NCBI GenBank assembly: GCA_963700705.1 | Contig: CAVOYQ010000021.1 | Span: 62,001 to 126,000, forward strand | Length of the DNA stretch: 64,000 nucleotides | Direction of reading: 5' to 3' | Source of the DNA: JAHEFT01 sp963700705 | GTDB lineage: Bacteria; Pseudomonadota; Gammaproteobacteria; Xanthomonadales; SZUA-36 | Part shown: piece after piece, positions 25,245 through 35,412 of the stretch | How the letters are laid out: the number at the start of each line of letters is the position of its first letter | Position numbering within the stretch: position 1 is the stretch's first letter | The notes under the pieces: generated by a model | What the model saw: the letters and a program-made list of their open reading frames with translations, nothing else | Databases searched by the model: none | Told to the model about the DNA's origin: nothing | Translations under genes and position numbers: made by a program

Positions 25245-27119
25245 TCAAGGCTCCAGGGCTGCGGCAATTTCCGCCAGAACCGCGGGGTCTTCAATCGTCG
25301 CAGGCGTCGTGTATGCCTGGTGGTCAGCAATCTTGCGCATGGTTCCGCGAAGGATTTTGCCGGAACGGGTTTTTGGCAGACGTGCGACGACGAGTATATC
25401 CCTGGGCGTCGCAATGGCGCCAACCTGGGACCGGACCGTTTGCACCAACTCAGCCTTCAAGGTCGCCTCGTCAATTTCCGCACCGCTGTTGAGTACCACG
25501 AAACCCAGCGGCATTTCACCTTTCAACGTGTCGGCCACGCCGATAACAGCGCATTCGGCCACTGCCGGATGAGTGATCAGTGCTTCCTCCAGCTGGCCGG
25601 TGGAAAGTCGGTGTCCCGCGACGTTTATCACGTCGTCAATACGGCTCATGACCCACAGATAACCCTGCTCATCCATGACCCCGGCATCGCCGGTCAGGTA
25701 GTACCCCTGGAAACGCGACAGATAGGCATCGTAATAGCGCTTTTGATTACCCCACAAAGTCGGCAGGGTACCCGGAGGCAACGGCAGTTTCGCGACGATA
25801 TTTCCCGACTGCCCGCGCGGAACTTCATTGCCGTTATCGTCCAGCACGCGGATATCGTATCCGGGCACCGGCACGGTCGGAGAACCGGCCTTCACGGGAA
25901 GAGACTCAATGCCCATGGGATTTGCCGCCATGGCCCAGCCACTTTCTGTTTGCCACCAATGATCTATGACCGGTATTTCAAGTTGATTCTCAGCCCAGTG
26001 CAGGGTATCCGGATCACAACGTTCCCCCGCTAAAAACAGGGTTTCCAGGCTACTGATGTCGTACTGATGCAGCAATTTACCGTCCGGATCTTCCTTCCGA
26101 ATGGCGCGAAAAGCGGTCGGCGCCGTGAACAGGCACTTGACCTTGTGCTGCTGAATGACCCGCCAGAACGCGCCGGCGTCCGGTGTGCCGATGGGTTTGC
26201 CCTCGTAGAGTATCGTTGTACAACCGTGCAGCAGTGGTGCGTAAACGATGTAGGAATGGCCCACGACCCAGCCAATATCCGAAGCGGCCCAGTAAACATC
26301 GCCGGGTTGCACGTTGTAGATGTGATCCATGGTCCATTTCAGCGCAACCGCGTGCCCGCCATTCGGCCGGACCACACCCTTGGGTTCGCCGGTCGTACCC
26401 GAGGTATACAGGATGTACAGCGGATCGGTTGCAGAAACCGCGACGCAGTCAACCGGCCTGGCTGCCGCCATGGCCTGGTCCCACAGCACGGCGTGGGGAA
26501 GGGGTTGATCGATGGGCAGTTGCGGCCTGGAAACCAGGATCCGGCGCAGATCACTCGCGCCGGCCAGTTTCAGCGCCTCTTCCATCAGCGGCAGATAAGG
26601 TATGACGCGCTTGCCTTCAATGCCGCAACTTGCACTGATAATGAGCTTTGGTGCGGCATCCACGATCCGGGTGGCCAGTTCCTTGGCCGCAAAACCGCCA
26701 AAAACCACCGAATGAATCGCGCCGATTCGCGCGCAGGCCAGCATGGAAATGACAGCCTCAGGAATCATCGGCATGTAAACGATGACACGGTCGCCCTTTT
26801 CCACGCCATTGTCCCGCAGGACACCGGCAAACCGGGCCACTTCATCCCGCAACTGATCATAGGTGTAGGTGCGAACCTGGCCGGTGACCGGGCTGTCATA
26901 AATCAGTGCAGCCTGCCCGCCGCGGCCTGCGTCACAGTGCCGGTCGAGGGCATTGTGGCAGGTGTTTATCTCGCCGCCGCTGAACCACTCGTAAAAGGGC
27001 GGATTGGAGTCATCGAGCACCTTATCCCAACGCCTGGACCATTCCAGGTTTTCGGCAATTTCCGCCCAGAATTGATCGGGATTTTCAATAGACGCCAGGT
27101 AAGTTGATTTGTAAGACAT
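25245..27119 (-). CDS. prpE: Propionate-CoA ligase (propionyl-CoA synthetase)
   Basis: The 624-residue ANL-superfamily enzyme starts with the acs/prpE cap (IENPDQFWAEIAENLEWSRR). It carries the P-loop YILYTSGTTGEPKGVVRPNG, the adenylate region DHWWQTESGWAMAANPMG, the hinge YLTGDAGVMDEQGYLWVMSR and the catalytic Lys in PKTRSGKILRGTMRKI, the usual acetylation site. Length and the FYEWFSGGEINTCHNALDRH region favour PrpE over Acs. It activates propionate (and probably acetate). It neighbours a carboxylate symporter and a CrbSR-like regulator, so it fits a short-chain acid assimilation island. Confidence 0.9.
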   Translation of the reverse strand: MSYKSTYLASIENPDQFWAEIAENLEWSRRWDKVLDDSNPPFYEWFSGGEINTCHNALDRHCDAGRGGQAALIYDSPVTGQVRTYTYDQLRDEVARFAGVLRDNGVEKGDRVIVYMPMIPEAVISMLACARIGAIHSVVFGGFAAKELATRIVDAAPKLIISASCGIEGKRVIPYLPLMEEALKLAGASDLRRILVSRPQLPIDQPLPHAVLWDQAMAAARPVDCVAVSATDPLYILYTSGTTGEPKGVVRPNGGHAVALKWTMDHIYNVQPGDVYWAASDIGWVVGHSYIVYAPLLHGCTTILYEGKPIGTPDAGAFWRVIQQHKVKCLFTAPTAFRAIRKEDPDGKLLHQYDISSLETLFLAGERCDPDTLHWAENQLEIPVIDHWWQTESGWAMAANPMGIESLPVKAGSPTVPVPGYDIRVLDDNGNEVPRGQSGNIVAKLPLPPGTLPTLWGNQKRYYDAYLSRFQGYYLTGDAGVMDEQGYLWVMSRIDDVINVAGHRLSTGQLEEALITHPAVAECAVIGVADTLKGEMPLGFVVLNSGAEIDEATLKAELVQTVRSQVGAIATPRDILVVARLPKTRSGKILRGTMRKIADHQAYTTPATIEDPAVLAEIAAALEP

Positions 27120-27208
27120 GCTCTTGCCACTCCGGAATTTACGTCAAATTGCAATGGAATCCAGTGGATATACTAGGTTATCGTGGCCACCAGTCCATAA
27201 GACTTTAG

Positions 27209-27895
27209 TCAGTAAAACCTCAGGTAAGGTCCCAGCTTCAGTTTTCCATCCCCGGCCATCCGTGAGGCTATGGCCAGCAACAACTCGGCCGTGGCGAACG
27301 CGTCGGACAAAGCATTGTGAGCCGTGTAACGCGGCAGGTTATAGGTGCTGCGCAGCCGGCTCAATTGCAGGTCGCCTTGCTGCACCGGGATTTCCCGTCG
27401 CGTTCGCAGGCCCAGTTCGATCTGCATGGTGTCCAGTACCACGAAAGGCGGAGTCTGCCCTGCCCAATCGAGGCAGGCTTTGAGCAGAAACGCGATGTCA
27501 AGATCCGCGTGGTGGAATACCCAAACCCGCCCCGCCGCGGCTTCGAAAAGTTGCTCCAGGCCTTCGATGATATCCAGTCCTTCGGCCAGTTCGCTGTCCA
27601 GCAATTCGTGAATGGCGGCGCTGGAACCCACGGAATGGTCGGAAACAATCAACAGGTGACGGCTCGAACCCATCTGGATTCTACCGTTGTCGACCAACAC
27701 CCAACCCATTGAAATAATGTTGTGGCTGGCCGCATCCAGGCCCGTCAGTTCAAAGTCCACTGATATGATCGGCGTGTTCCCGATATCATCTATATCCAGC
27801 TTTGCGCTGGCTTCGAGATAATGCCTGAGCCCTGGGTCAGTGCATTTTTCGGCCAGGTTCGCACAACGTTTCCTGTGCCGCCATCGCCTTAGCAT
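27209..27895 (-). CDS. DnaQ-like 3'-5' exonuclease (DEDDh)
   Basis: The 228-residue product has DEDDh motifs: ISVDFELTGLD (Asp and Glu), a central VFHHADLDIAFL with Asp, and YTAHNALSDAFATAELLLAI with His and the last Asp. GGGAG precedes the ATG. It lies 19 bases after the CBS/DUF294 gene, an adjacency common beside acetate symporters in Gammaproteobacteria. It is not the polymerase epsilon subunit, since the C-terminal extension is absent. Whether it acts on DNA or a small nucleotide signal is not known. Confidence 0.88.
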   Translation of the reverse strand: MLRRWRHRKRCANLAEKCTDPGLRHYLEASAKLDIDDIGNTPIISVDFELTGLDAASHNIISMGWVLVDNGRIQMGSSRHLLIVSDHSVGSSAAIHELLDSELAEGLDIIEGLEQLFEAAAGRVWVFHHADLDIAFLLKACLDWAGQTPPFVVLDTMQIELGLRTRREIPVQQGDLQLSRLRSTYNLPRYTAHNALSDAFATAELLLAIASRMAGDGKLKLGPYLRFY

Positions 27896-27914
27896 TGGCC
27901 GCTCCCATACTGCA

Positions 27915-29739
27915 CTAGTGAACCTGGTACCGCAGCGCCAGTGCTTCCTGCGCTTCTTTAACCAGCATGAAGGCGGATTTCAGGTTTCGGCGCATCAGTG
28001 GTGACAACTCGTCCGGGGGCACAAAATTGGTCGGGCTCTGTCCCTGGGCCACCTGCTCCGCCTGGTATTCCAGGCGAATCCGGCTGATCAGGATCAACGC
28101 ATCCCGCAGGCTGTTCGCGTCGTTTTTGTTCATCAGGCCCAGCCGTGAAGCGAGTTCTATCCGGTCAAATGTATTTGCCAGCTTGATACCTCCTTCTAGC
28201 GCGCGCATACGCACCAGGTCTGTAATGGGCACGATGCCGCGATGTTTCAGGTTCAGACCCTCGCTCTGCGTGCCATCGTCCTCCTGTACGAATCGCCGGA
28301 AAAATCCGATCGGAGGCCGGTGGCTCAGCACGTTGGCCGCCATGAAACGCCGGAAAATCCGGTTGGCCTTGGCCCGCTTGGTTGCGTAAGACAAAAGCTG
28401 GTCGACAAGCCTGCTGTTTCCGTGCACGCAACGCATGTCAAAAAAAATGCTGCTGTGCATTACGGACTTGGGCTCGGGAGCATCGATCCAGCTGTCGAAC
28501 TGGTGTTTCCACTTGGCCAGCGACATCCGCCACTTGACGTTCATGGCCATGATTTCGCCCGGGCAAAAAACGTATCCGAGGCGATCAAGCCCCTGGCATA
28601 CCTTGTTGGCCAGCTTTGAAAAATACTCGGCTTCTTCGGGTTGCGCTTTTCGCTCCAACACCATCCCATTGTCCTGGTCTGTCCTTGCCGTTTGTTCCTC
28701 GCGGGCTTGCGAACCGAAAACGACCCAGGCATACGGCATCGGCGGCGGGCCCAATTCGGATTCCGCCAGCAGGATCAGGCGCACCGTGAACGCGTCCGTG
28801 ATATGGGTAATCATGCGCCCGATCTGCTCGACATCGCGACCGAGGTTGACCATGCGCACGAACAGCGAAGGCAGGCGCTGGCTCAATTTAACCAGTTCAT
28901 CAACAGACTTTTTCTTGTGAATGTCACGGACAAGCCGCAATGGATGCTCCGACTGGCTCCGGAGAATATCCCCGGCTGTCACCAGTCCGATCGGGAGTCC
29001 ATTTTCCATCACGGGCAGATGGTGATAATTCTCCCGCATCATCAACAATAGCGCAGTGTCGACGCCCGAATCCGCAGGAAGCTCTTTCGGGTTGGCCGTC
29101 ATTACTTGCTGAATGGCCGTTCCGGGATCCAGGTCTACCGCCAGGACACGCTGCCGCAGGTCCTTGTCGGTGACGATTCCGACCAGTGAACCCTCACACA
29201 TCACCAGTACGCTGGAGACGTTTTCCCGGCTCATCAACCGGGCGGCCTCACGGACACTGGCCTTGCAGTCGATCTGGACGGGCATGTTCTTGATCAGGTC
29301 GCGCACCTGGGTCGCCGATCGCCTTACCTGGGCAGCTGCGCTCAAACGGGATTTATGGTGACTGCTGAAGTACTCGGCGAGCAGGGGGTGTTTCTCCAGG
29401 ATCTGTTCAACCGTCGCTGGCCGGCAGGTGCCAGACCAGGCAGTCTTCTTCTGCTTCTGCGCAATACGGTTTTTGTTCCCCATGGAACCATATCTGGTGA
29501 CCGAACAGTTCTCCCTCGGACCGCTTGTCGAGAAATTTGCGGTCCGCATCAATCAGGCGAACCGCGCCCTTGCGGATGATCGCCAGGGCCGGCTGGTCCT
29601 TCAGTGCAAAAATCACTTTGCCCTGCGGGTAGTAGGCTGCCTCCAGCTTACGCGCGACTGCATTAAGTTCTTCCCCGTCCAGGGTGTTGAACGGCAGGAC
29701 CGTGTGCAGAAATTCCGTGGCGAGACTCAAGTCATGCAT
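27915..29739 (-). CDS. cNMP-binding/CBS/DUF294 nucleotidyltransferase-like protein, one frameshift
   Basis: Domains in order are an N-terminal cNMP-binding-like domain (LDGEELNAVARKLEAAYYPQ, LFGHQIWFHGE), two CBS repeats (VREAARLMSRENVSSVLVMC, TALLLMMRENYHHLPVMENG), a DUF294 nucleotidyltransferase-like domain (FGSQAREEQTARTDQDNG), and its helical partner domain. One extra base near 29415 separates the first domain from VEQILEKHPLLAEYF; repaired length is about 607 residues. This architecture resembles GlnD-like regulators and is regularly linked to acetate-type symporters and DnaQ-like exonucleases. A role in sensing adenylates for transport control is a reasonable inference. Confidence 0.85.
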
Positions 29740-29775
29740 ACAGGGATTCTAACGGTTACCGACAGATTACAGAAA

Positions 29776-29813
29776 CCAAAAAATAAGCAGGGCCAGTCAA
29801 AAGACTGGCCCTG
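29776..29813 (-). terminator. Rho-independent terminator of the symporter operon
   Basis: Read leftward, CAGGGCCAGTC and GACTGGCCCTG form an 11-bp stem around TTTT, followed by CTTATTTTTT. It lies 26 bases after the symporter stop. Confidence 0.88.
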
Positions 29814-29838
29814 TCCTTGCCGTGAAATACCGGTTCGA

Positions 29839-31626
29839 TTAATGGTCTGCTGCAGCAGCAGCCGCACTTCTCGGCACGCGGATATCTTCCACCAGGTGCT
29901 GAATATGCTCCGGCGGAGCCTTGGTGACTTTCGACACCGCGATCGCGACGGCGAAGTTCAACATTGCGCCCACCGCGCCGAATGATTCCGGCGAAATACC
30001 CATGAACCAATTGGCCGGAACGTTTGCCGCCATCTCGGTTCCCGGGACGAAGAACCAGCCCTTGAACCAGAAGATGTAGATCAGCGTGGACAGCAAGCCC
30101 GTCAACATGCCGGCAATCGCGCCCTCCCGGTTCATCTTCTTGTTGAAGATTCCCATCATCAGGGCCGGGAAGATGGACGACGCAGCAAGACCGAACGCCA
30201 GCGCCACGACCTGGGCCGCAAAACCGGGTGGATTCATACCCAGGTAGCCCGCGACCAGGATCGCACCCGCCATCGCTATCCGGCTGGCCATCAGTTCCTT
30301 CTTCTCGGAAATATCCGGCGCGATCATGCCCTTGAGCACATCATGCGAGATCGACGAGGATATGGCCAGCAACAACCCGGCGGCCGTTGACAGCGCGGCA
30401 GCTAGGCCACCGGCAACTACCAGGGCGATGACCCAGTTCGGTAACCTGGCGATTTCAGGATTGGCCAGCACCATGATGTCCCGGTCCACCGTGACCATCT
30501 CGTTGCCCTTCCAGCCAAAACCGGCAGCCTTGGCGTTAAATGCTTCGTCTGCGTCGTTGTAATACTGGATGCGGCCGTCGCCGTTCTTGTCTTCAAACTT
30601 CAGAAGGCCGGTGGTTTCCCAGTTCTTGAACCAGGATGGACGCTCCTCATAGACCAGGTTGCCGTTCGGGCTACCGACTTCGCCGGTCTGGATCGTGTGC
30701 ATCAGGTTGAGGCGGGCCATGGCGCCAACCGCCGGAGCCGTGGTGTACAGGATCGCGATAAAAACCAGCGCCCAACCGGCGGAACTGCGTGCGTCGGAAA
30801 CTTTGGGCACGGTAAAGAAACGGACGATCACGTGCGGCAGACCGGCCGTTCCGATCATCAGCGACAGGGTCAGCAGGAACAGGTTGAGCGTTGTCCCTTT
30901 CTGAGTCGTGTAGGCAGCGAAGCCAAGATCCGTCACGACCATGTCGAGCTTGTCCAGCAATGCCACACCGGAGCCATCGGCCATGGTACTACCCAAACCG
31001 AGTTGCGGTACGGGGTTGCCGGTCAGGTTCAGGGAGATGAATATCGCCGGCACCGTGTAGGCAAAAATCAACACGCAATACTGGGCAATCTGGGTGTAGG
31101 TGATACCTTTCATCCCACCGAGCACCGCGTAGAAGAAAACGATGCTCATGCCCACCAGGACCCCGACCTCGAAAGGAACCTCGAGGAAACGTCCGAAAGC
31201 AACGCCGACACCTTTCATCTGGCCAATTACATAAGTAATCGACATCGTGATCAGGCAGATCACCGCCACCAGGCGGGCTGATTTCGAATAGAAACGATCC
31301 CCGATAAATTCCGGCACGGTGAACTTTCCGAATTTCCGCAGGTAGGGAGCCAGCAACAGCGCCAGCAGCACGTAACCGCCGGTCCAGCCCATCAGGTAGA
31401 CCGCTCCGTCATAACCCATGAAGGCAATCAGGCCCGCCATGGAGATGAACGAGGCGGCCGACATCCAGTCGGCGGCCGTGGCCATGCCGTTGGCGACCGG
31501 GTGGATACCCTTGCCGGCAACGTAAAATTCACCGGTGGTAGAAGCCCGGGACCAGAAGGCGATGCCGATGTACAAGGCAAACGTGGCGCCGACAACGATT
31601 AGAGTTAGTGTTTGAAGATCCATCAT
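29839..31626 (-). CDS. Sodium:solute (acetate-type) symporter, VC_2705-like
   Basis: The 595-residue SSS-family membrane protein has the opening GEFYVAGKGIHPVANGMATA, ADWMSAASFISMAGLIAFMG and the sodium-site region GGMKGITYTQIAQYCVLIFA. It has about 13 helices and the late LAAALSTAAGLLLAISSSIS. A cytoplasmic or periplasmic loop around residues 330-370 carries an EF-hand-like DKNGDGRIQYYND. With the DUF4212 gene ten bases upstream, it forms the two-gene set typical of the VC_2705 subfamily. Acetate, propionate or a related monocarboxylate is the likely substrate, given the adjacent PrpE and CrbSR-like genes. Confidence 0.92.
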   Translation of the reverse strand: MMDLQTLTLIVVGATFALYIGIAFWSRASTTGEFYVAGKGIHPVANGMATAADWMSAASFISMAGLIAFMGYDGAVYLMGWTGGYVLLALLLAPYLRKFGKFTVPEFIGDRFYSKSARLVAVICLITMSITYVIGQMKGVGVAFGRFLEVPFEVGVLVGMSIVFFYAVLGGMKGITYTQIAQYCVLIFAYTVPAIFISLNLTGNPVPQLGLGSTMADGSGVALLDKLDMVVTDLGFAAYTTQKGTTLNLFLLTLSLMIGTAGLPHVIVRFFTVPKVSDARSSAGWALVFIAILYTTAPAVGAMARLNLMHTIQTGEVGSPNGNLVYEERPSWFKNWETTGLLKFEDKNGDGRIQYYNDADEAFNAKAAGFGWKGNEMVTVDRDIMVLANPEIARLPNWVIALVVAGGLAAALSTAAGLLLAISSSISHDVLKGMIAPDISEKKELMASRIAMAGAILVAGYLGMNPPGFAAQVVALAFGLAASSIFPALMMGIFNKKMNREGAIAGMLTGLLSTLIYIFWFKGWFFVPGTEMAANVPANWFMGISPESFGAVGAMLNFAVAIAVSKVTKAPPEHIQHLVEDIRVPRSAAAAAADH

Positions 31627-31635
31627 ATGCCTCCG

Positions 31636-31896
31636 TCAGTCTTCTTCTACGTTGAATTTTTTGTCGAGCTTGTTCATGCGGGACGCATAGACAAAAATCA
31701 GGATGACAAAAACGTACATTGAACCCTGTTGCGCAAACCAGAAGCCCAGCTTGTATCCGCCAATGCTGATGGCGTTGAGCTGATCAACCAGGATAATGCC
31801 GAACAGGTACGAAACGATGAACCAGATGGTCAGGCAGATGGTCACCAGCCTCAGGTTTGCCTTCCAATAATTTGCCCTGCTGAATTGTTCACTCAT
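31636..31896 (-). CDS. DUF4212 small membrane subunit of the symporter
   Basis: The 86-residue product has two membrane helices (LVTICLTIWFIVSYLFGIIL and FWFAQQGSMYVFVILIFVYA) and the start MSEQFSRANYWKANL. The ATG at 31896 is preceded by GGAGAG. This is the small partner (DUF4212) always found just upstream of VC_2705-type symporters and probably needed for their stability or activity. Its promoter must lie in the 91 bases shared with the divergent crbS-like gene. Confidence 0.92.
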   Translation of the reverse strand: MSEQFSRANYWKANLRLVTICLTIWFIVSYLFGIILVDQLNAISIGGYKLGFWFAQQGSMYVFVILIFVYASRMNKLDKKFNVEED

Positions 31897-31987
31897 GGGT
31901 AGTCTCTCCGATGGGTTGTCACCGAAGGCTATATTACTTTGCACATGCAGTTGAAACCCCCCGACTTTAGTCGTATACAATCGGGGC

Positions 31988-34900
31988 ATGCTCAGTCCCT
32001 GGTCATTGATCCTGATCGCGCTGGCTTACGTCAGCCTGTTGTTCGCCATCGCCTGGATCGGCGACAAGCAACGCATCGCCAGGGACCACCGCAACGTGCA
32101 GGCAATGATTTACTCGCTTTCCCTGGCCGTCTACTGCACTTCCTGGACGTTTTACGGCGCGGTGGGAAGCGCGGCCACAACCGGCTGGGGTTATCTGCCG
32201 ATTTACATCGGTCCGGCGATGATGATGTTGCTCGGCACCGACCTGATACGGCGTATCGCCACGACCAGCCACGATCAGCGCATCACGTCCATTGCCGATT
32301 ACATTGCCTACCGTTACGGGCGCAGCCATACCATCGCGGTGCTGGTGACGCTGGCGGCCGTGATCGGGTCAGTGCCCTACATCGCCCTGCAGCTGAAAGG
32401 CATCACCATCGGTTTTGAAGTGATCAGTCGTTCGACCGGCGCAGTGATACCGCTGTCCGGCAACCTGCCGCTCTATCTCGCCTTAGCACTGGCGCTTTTT
32501 GCGATCTTGTTCGGAACACGTAATATGGACGCCAGTGAGCACCACAGGGGGCTGATGTGGGCAATCGCCTTCGAGTCCGTGGTCAAGCTGCTGGCGTTCC
32601 TGGCGATCGGATTATTTGTGATTTTCGGCGTGTTCGACGGCTTTGGTGACGTCGCACGGACGGTCCGGGAAAACCAGGAATTGGAGACTCTTTTTTCGCC
32701 CTGGAAACTGCCCGAGGGATTCGGCATACAGCTGGTTTTGTCCATGGTCGCGATTCTCTGCCTGCCCCGGCAATTCCACGTCGCCATCGTTGAATTCAGG
32801 AACACGCGGGATCTGAAAATGGCCCGCTGGCTATTCCCTTCCTACCTGATGGTGTTCGCCGTCCTGGTTATGCCCATCGCGCTGGCAGGCCTGACACAGT
32901 TTTCCGGCCAGAACGTCAATCCGGACACTTTTGTACTGGCACTGCCGATCGCGTTTGATCAACAGGCATTGACGGTGCTGGCGTTCCTGGGCGGCTTTTC
33001 CGCCGCAACCGGCATGGTGATCGTGGCTACCGTGGCGTTGGCGATCATGGTCAGCAACGACATCGTGATGCCCCTGATGCTCAGAAGCGGCGTTGCGCGG
33101 CGCCCGGGGCAGACGGATCTGTCGCAAACGCTGCTGCGGGTGCGGCGGGTTTCCATCCTGGCCATCACGTTGGTGTCCTATCTTTATTACCGGGCCATCG
33201 AGGCGGGAGTTCCGCTGGCATCCATCGGCCTGTTGTCGTTTTCAGCCGCTGCCCAATTCGCCCCGGCGATGTTGATCGGCCTGTATTGGCGCGGGGCCAG
33301 CCGTATCGGTGCGATCGCAGGTCTGTCCTGCGGGGTTACGACCTGGTTTATCCTGCTCCTGTTACCGTCATTTTCCGCCAGTGAATTCATACCAGCGCAG
33401 CTTTCGGCCATTTCTTTCAACCAGGGAGCCCTGTTGTCACTGGTTCTGAATGCTGCTGCCATCATTGTCGTGTCGTTGTTTTTGCCGGACAGTAAGCCAA
33501 GTACCGATGCCAGCCCGAAAAAAAGCGACGCATCAGGCGGCCTGATCACGCTGGGTGAACTGGAAAAGACCATCGGCCGTTTTCTCGGCATACAAAACAC
33601 GCGTGAAGCACTGGCTACTCACCTGGGAACGATCCACCCGGAACCCGCCGCGCTGGCAACGCCGGCCACCATTCAGTTCGGTGAACGTCTTTTGGCCGGT
33701 TCCATCGGCTCGGCGTCCGCGCGCACCGTGCTGACAACAGCCCTGCACCACCGTGGCCTGGGTCCGGACGCCGTCCTGGAACTTTTAAATCGCACATCGC
33801 AAGCCGTGCAGTTCAATCGTGAACTGCTTGAATCGACACTGGATAACATGTCACAGGGCGTCGCGGTCGTGGACAAAAACCTCAGGCTGGTCGGCTGGAA
33901 CCGGCGCTACCTGGAATTGATGGGCTATTCAAAAGACACCGTGCACCTGGGCCAGCCTGTTGAGGAATTGATCCGCCTGAATGCAAAACGCGGTTTGCTG
34001 GCGGATGAAGACATCGAAACGGGTGTTCGAAAGCGGATTGAACATCTCCGCAGCGGCCTTCCGCATCGCTACGAACGGCCCTGGCTCGATAACAAGGTAA
34101 TGGAAATTGAAGGCAACCCGATGCCCGGTGGTGGCTACGTGACGACATTTACCGACATCACCCATTTCAAGGATATCGAACGGGAACTGCAGGAAATCAA
34201 CGAGACCCTGGAACAACGCGTGCAGCAACGAACCCGGGAGTTGAGAGAGGCGCTGCAGGACGTTGAGGACGCGCGGCAGGCGGCGGAAGCCGCGAACCTC
34301 AGTAAGACCCGGTTCCTGGCCGGAGCCAGCCATGATTTGCTGCAACCGATGAACGCTGCCCGGCTTTTCGTCTCGATCCTGCGCCAGCACCAGGACGAGA
34401 AAGGCGAGCAGGCACGGCTGGTCATGCGGATTGACCGCAGCCTGACCGCGGCAGAGGATCTTCTGAAAGCCCTGCTCGATATCTCGAAGCTCGATTCAGG
34501 TATGTACGAACCGGAACCGGAAGTGATCGCAGTCGATGAACTGTTCGAACAATTGCGGCGGCGTTTCAAACCGATCGCTGCCAATCACGACCTGAAACTG
34601 CGCGTGCACGCGACCGGACACCACATTTACAGCGACCGGAACCTGCTCTACCGCATCATCCAGAATTTCCTGGCCAACGCCATCCGGTATACGGAATCCG
34701 GTGGTGTGCTGCTCGGGTGTCGCTTGAGGGGGCGGGACCTGTGCATCAGTGTCTGGGACAGCGGGGTGGGCATTGATGCAGCAGACCAGCAGGTCATTTT
34801 CCAGGAATTTCATCGACTGGATTATGCCCAGCGCCTGGATGAAAGAGGACTGGGCCTGGGCCTCGCGATTTGTGAACGCATCGCGCGAATGCTGAATCAC

Positions 34901-35407
34901 AGAATTGATCTCTACTCGCGGCCGGGCCATGGCAGTTGTTTCTCCGTCCTGGTTCCGCTGGCAAGCGCTGATCAAATGGCTCAAAGGGTACTGCCCGCTG
35001 ATGCACCGGGCGAACCGGCGAAGCTGGAGGAATTAACGGTGCTGGTTATCGACAACGAAGCCGAAATTCTCGACGGCATGAAAATGCTGCTGGAACATTG
35101 GGGTTGCCAGGTCATGCTGGCTGTCGACCAGCTCGAAACCACCCAACAAATTCGCGATTTCGGTGCGCCTGACCTGGTCCTGGTGGACTATCACCTGTCC
35201 GGCCAGGCCAATGGCCTGGACGTAATGGAACACCTTGACCTGTTGTTGGGCACCCGCCTGCCCGCAATCGTGATCACTGCTGACCGTTCAACGGAACTCG
35301 AAGAAAAGGTGCGCCTGAAGAATTACGGCCTGTTGCGCAAACCCATCAAACCCGGCGCGCTGCGGGCGCTGATGACCAATACGATCAAGAACCGCCAGGT
35401 GCACTAG
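31988..35407 (+). CDS. crbS: CrbS-like hybrid sensor kinase with SSS transporter domain
   Basis: The 1139-residue product begins with a sodium/solute symporter-like sensor of about 500 residues and 13 helices (IYSLSLAVYCTSWTFYGAVG, TSIADYIAYRYGRSHTIAVL). A linker and a PAS domain follow (LDNMSQGVAVVDKNLRLVGW). A coiled coil leads to HisKA (GASHDLLQPMNAARLFVSIL, His about 781), then HATPase (NAIRYTESGG, ERGLGLGLAICERIA) and a C-terminal receiver (VLVIDNEAEILDGM, Asp about 1066 in LVLVDYHLSG). CrbS with CrbR controls acetyl-CoA synthetase expression in Vibrio and Pseudomonas. Here the kinase is flanked by the symporter and its convergent regulator, with prpE nearby, matching that role. Confidence 0.9.
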   Translation: MLSPWSLILIALAYVSLLFAIAWIGDKQRIARDHRNVQAMIYSLSLAVYCTSWTFYGAVGSAATTGWGYLPIYIGPAMMMLLGTDLIRRIATTSHDQRITSIADYIAYRYGRSHTIAVLVTLAAVIGSVPYIALQLKGITIGFEVISRSTGAVIPLSGNLPLYLALALALFAILFGTRNMDASEHHRGLMWAIAFESVVKLLAFLAIGLFVIFGVFDGFGDVARTVRENQELETLFSPWKLPEGFGIQLVLSMVAILCLPRQFHVAIVEFRNTRDLKMARWLFPSYLMVFAVLVMPIALAGLTQFSGQNVNPDTFVLALPIAFDQQALTVLAFLGGFSAATGMVIVATVALAIMVSNDIVMPLMLRSGVARRPGQTDLSQTLLRVRRVSILAITLVSYLYYRAIEAGVPLASIGLLSFSAAAQFAPAMLIGLYWRGASRIGAIAGLSCGVTTWFILLLLPSFSASEFIPAQLSAISFNQGALLSLVLNAAAIIVVSLFLPDSKPSTDASPKKSDASGGLITLGELEKTIGRFLGIQNTREALATHLGTIHPEPAALATPATIQFGERLLAGSIGSASARTVLTTALHHRGLGPDAVLELLNRTSQAVQFNRELLESTLDNMSQGVAVVDKNLRLVGWNRRYLELMGYSKDTVHLGQPVEELIRLNAKRGLLADEDIETGVRKRIEHLRSGLPHRYERPWLDNKVMEIEGNPMPGGGYVTTFTDITHFKDIERELQEINETLEQRVQQRTRELREALQDVEDARQAAEAANLSKTRFLAGASHDLLQPMNAARLFVSILRQHQDEKGEQARLVMRIDRSLTAAEDLLKALLDISKLDSGMYEPEPEVIAVDELFEQLRRRFKPIAANHDLKLRVHATGHHIYSDRNLLYRIIQNFLANAIRYTESGGVLLGCRLRGRDLCISVWDSGVGIDAADQQVIFQEFHRLDYAQRLDERGLGLGLAICERIARMLNHRIDLYSRPGHGSCFSVLVPLASADQMAQRVLPADAPGEPAKLEELTVLVIDNEAEILDGMKMLLEHWGCQVMLAVDQLETTQQIRDFGAPDLVLVDYHLSGQANGLDVMEHLDLLLGTRLPAIVITADRSTELEEKVRLKNYGLLRKPIKPGALRALMTNTIKNRQVH

Positions 35408-35412
35408 CCCGC

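Noticed and set aside
26067..27107. Long rightward open frame of 346 codons
   Set aside because: It is antisense to prpE, has no recognisable domain, and reflects the codon bias of the real gene.
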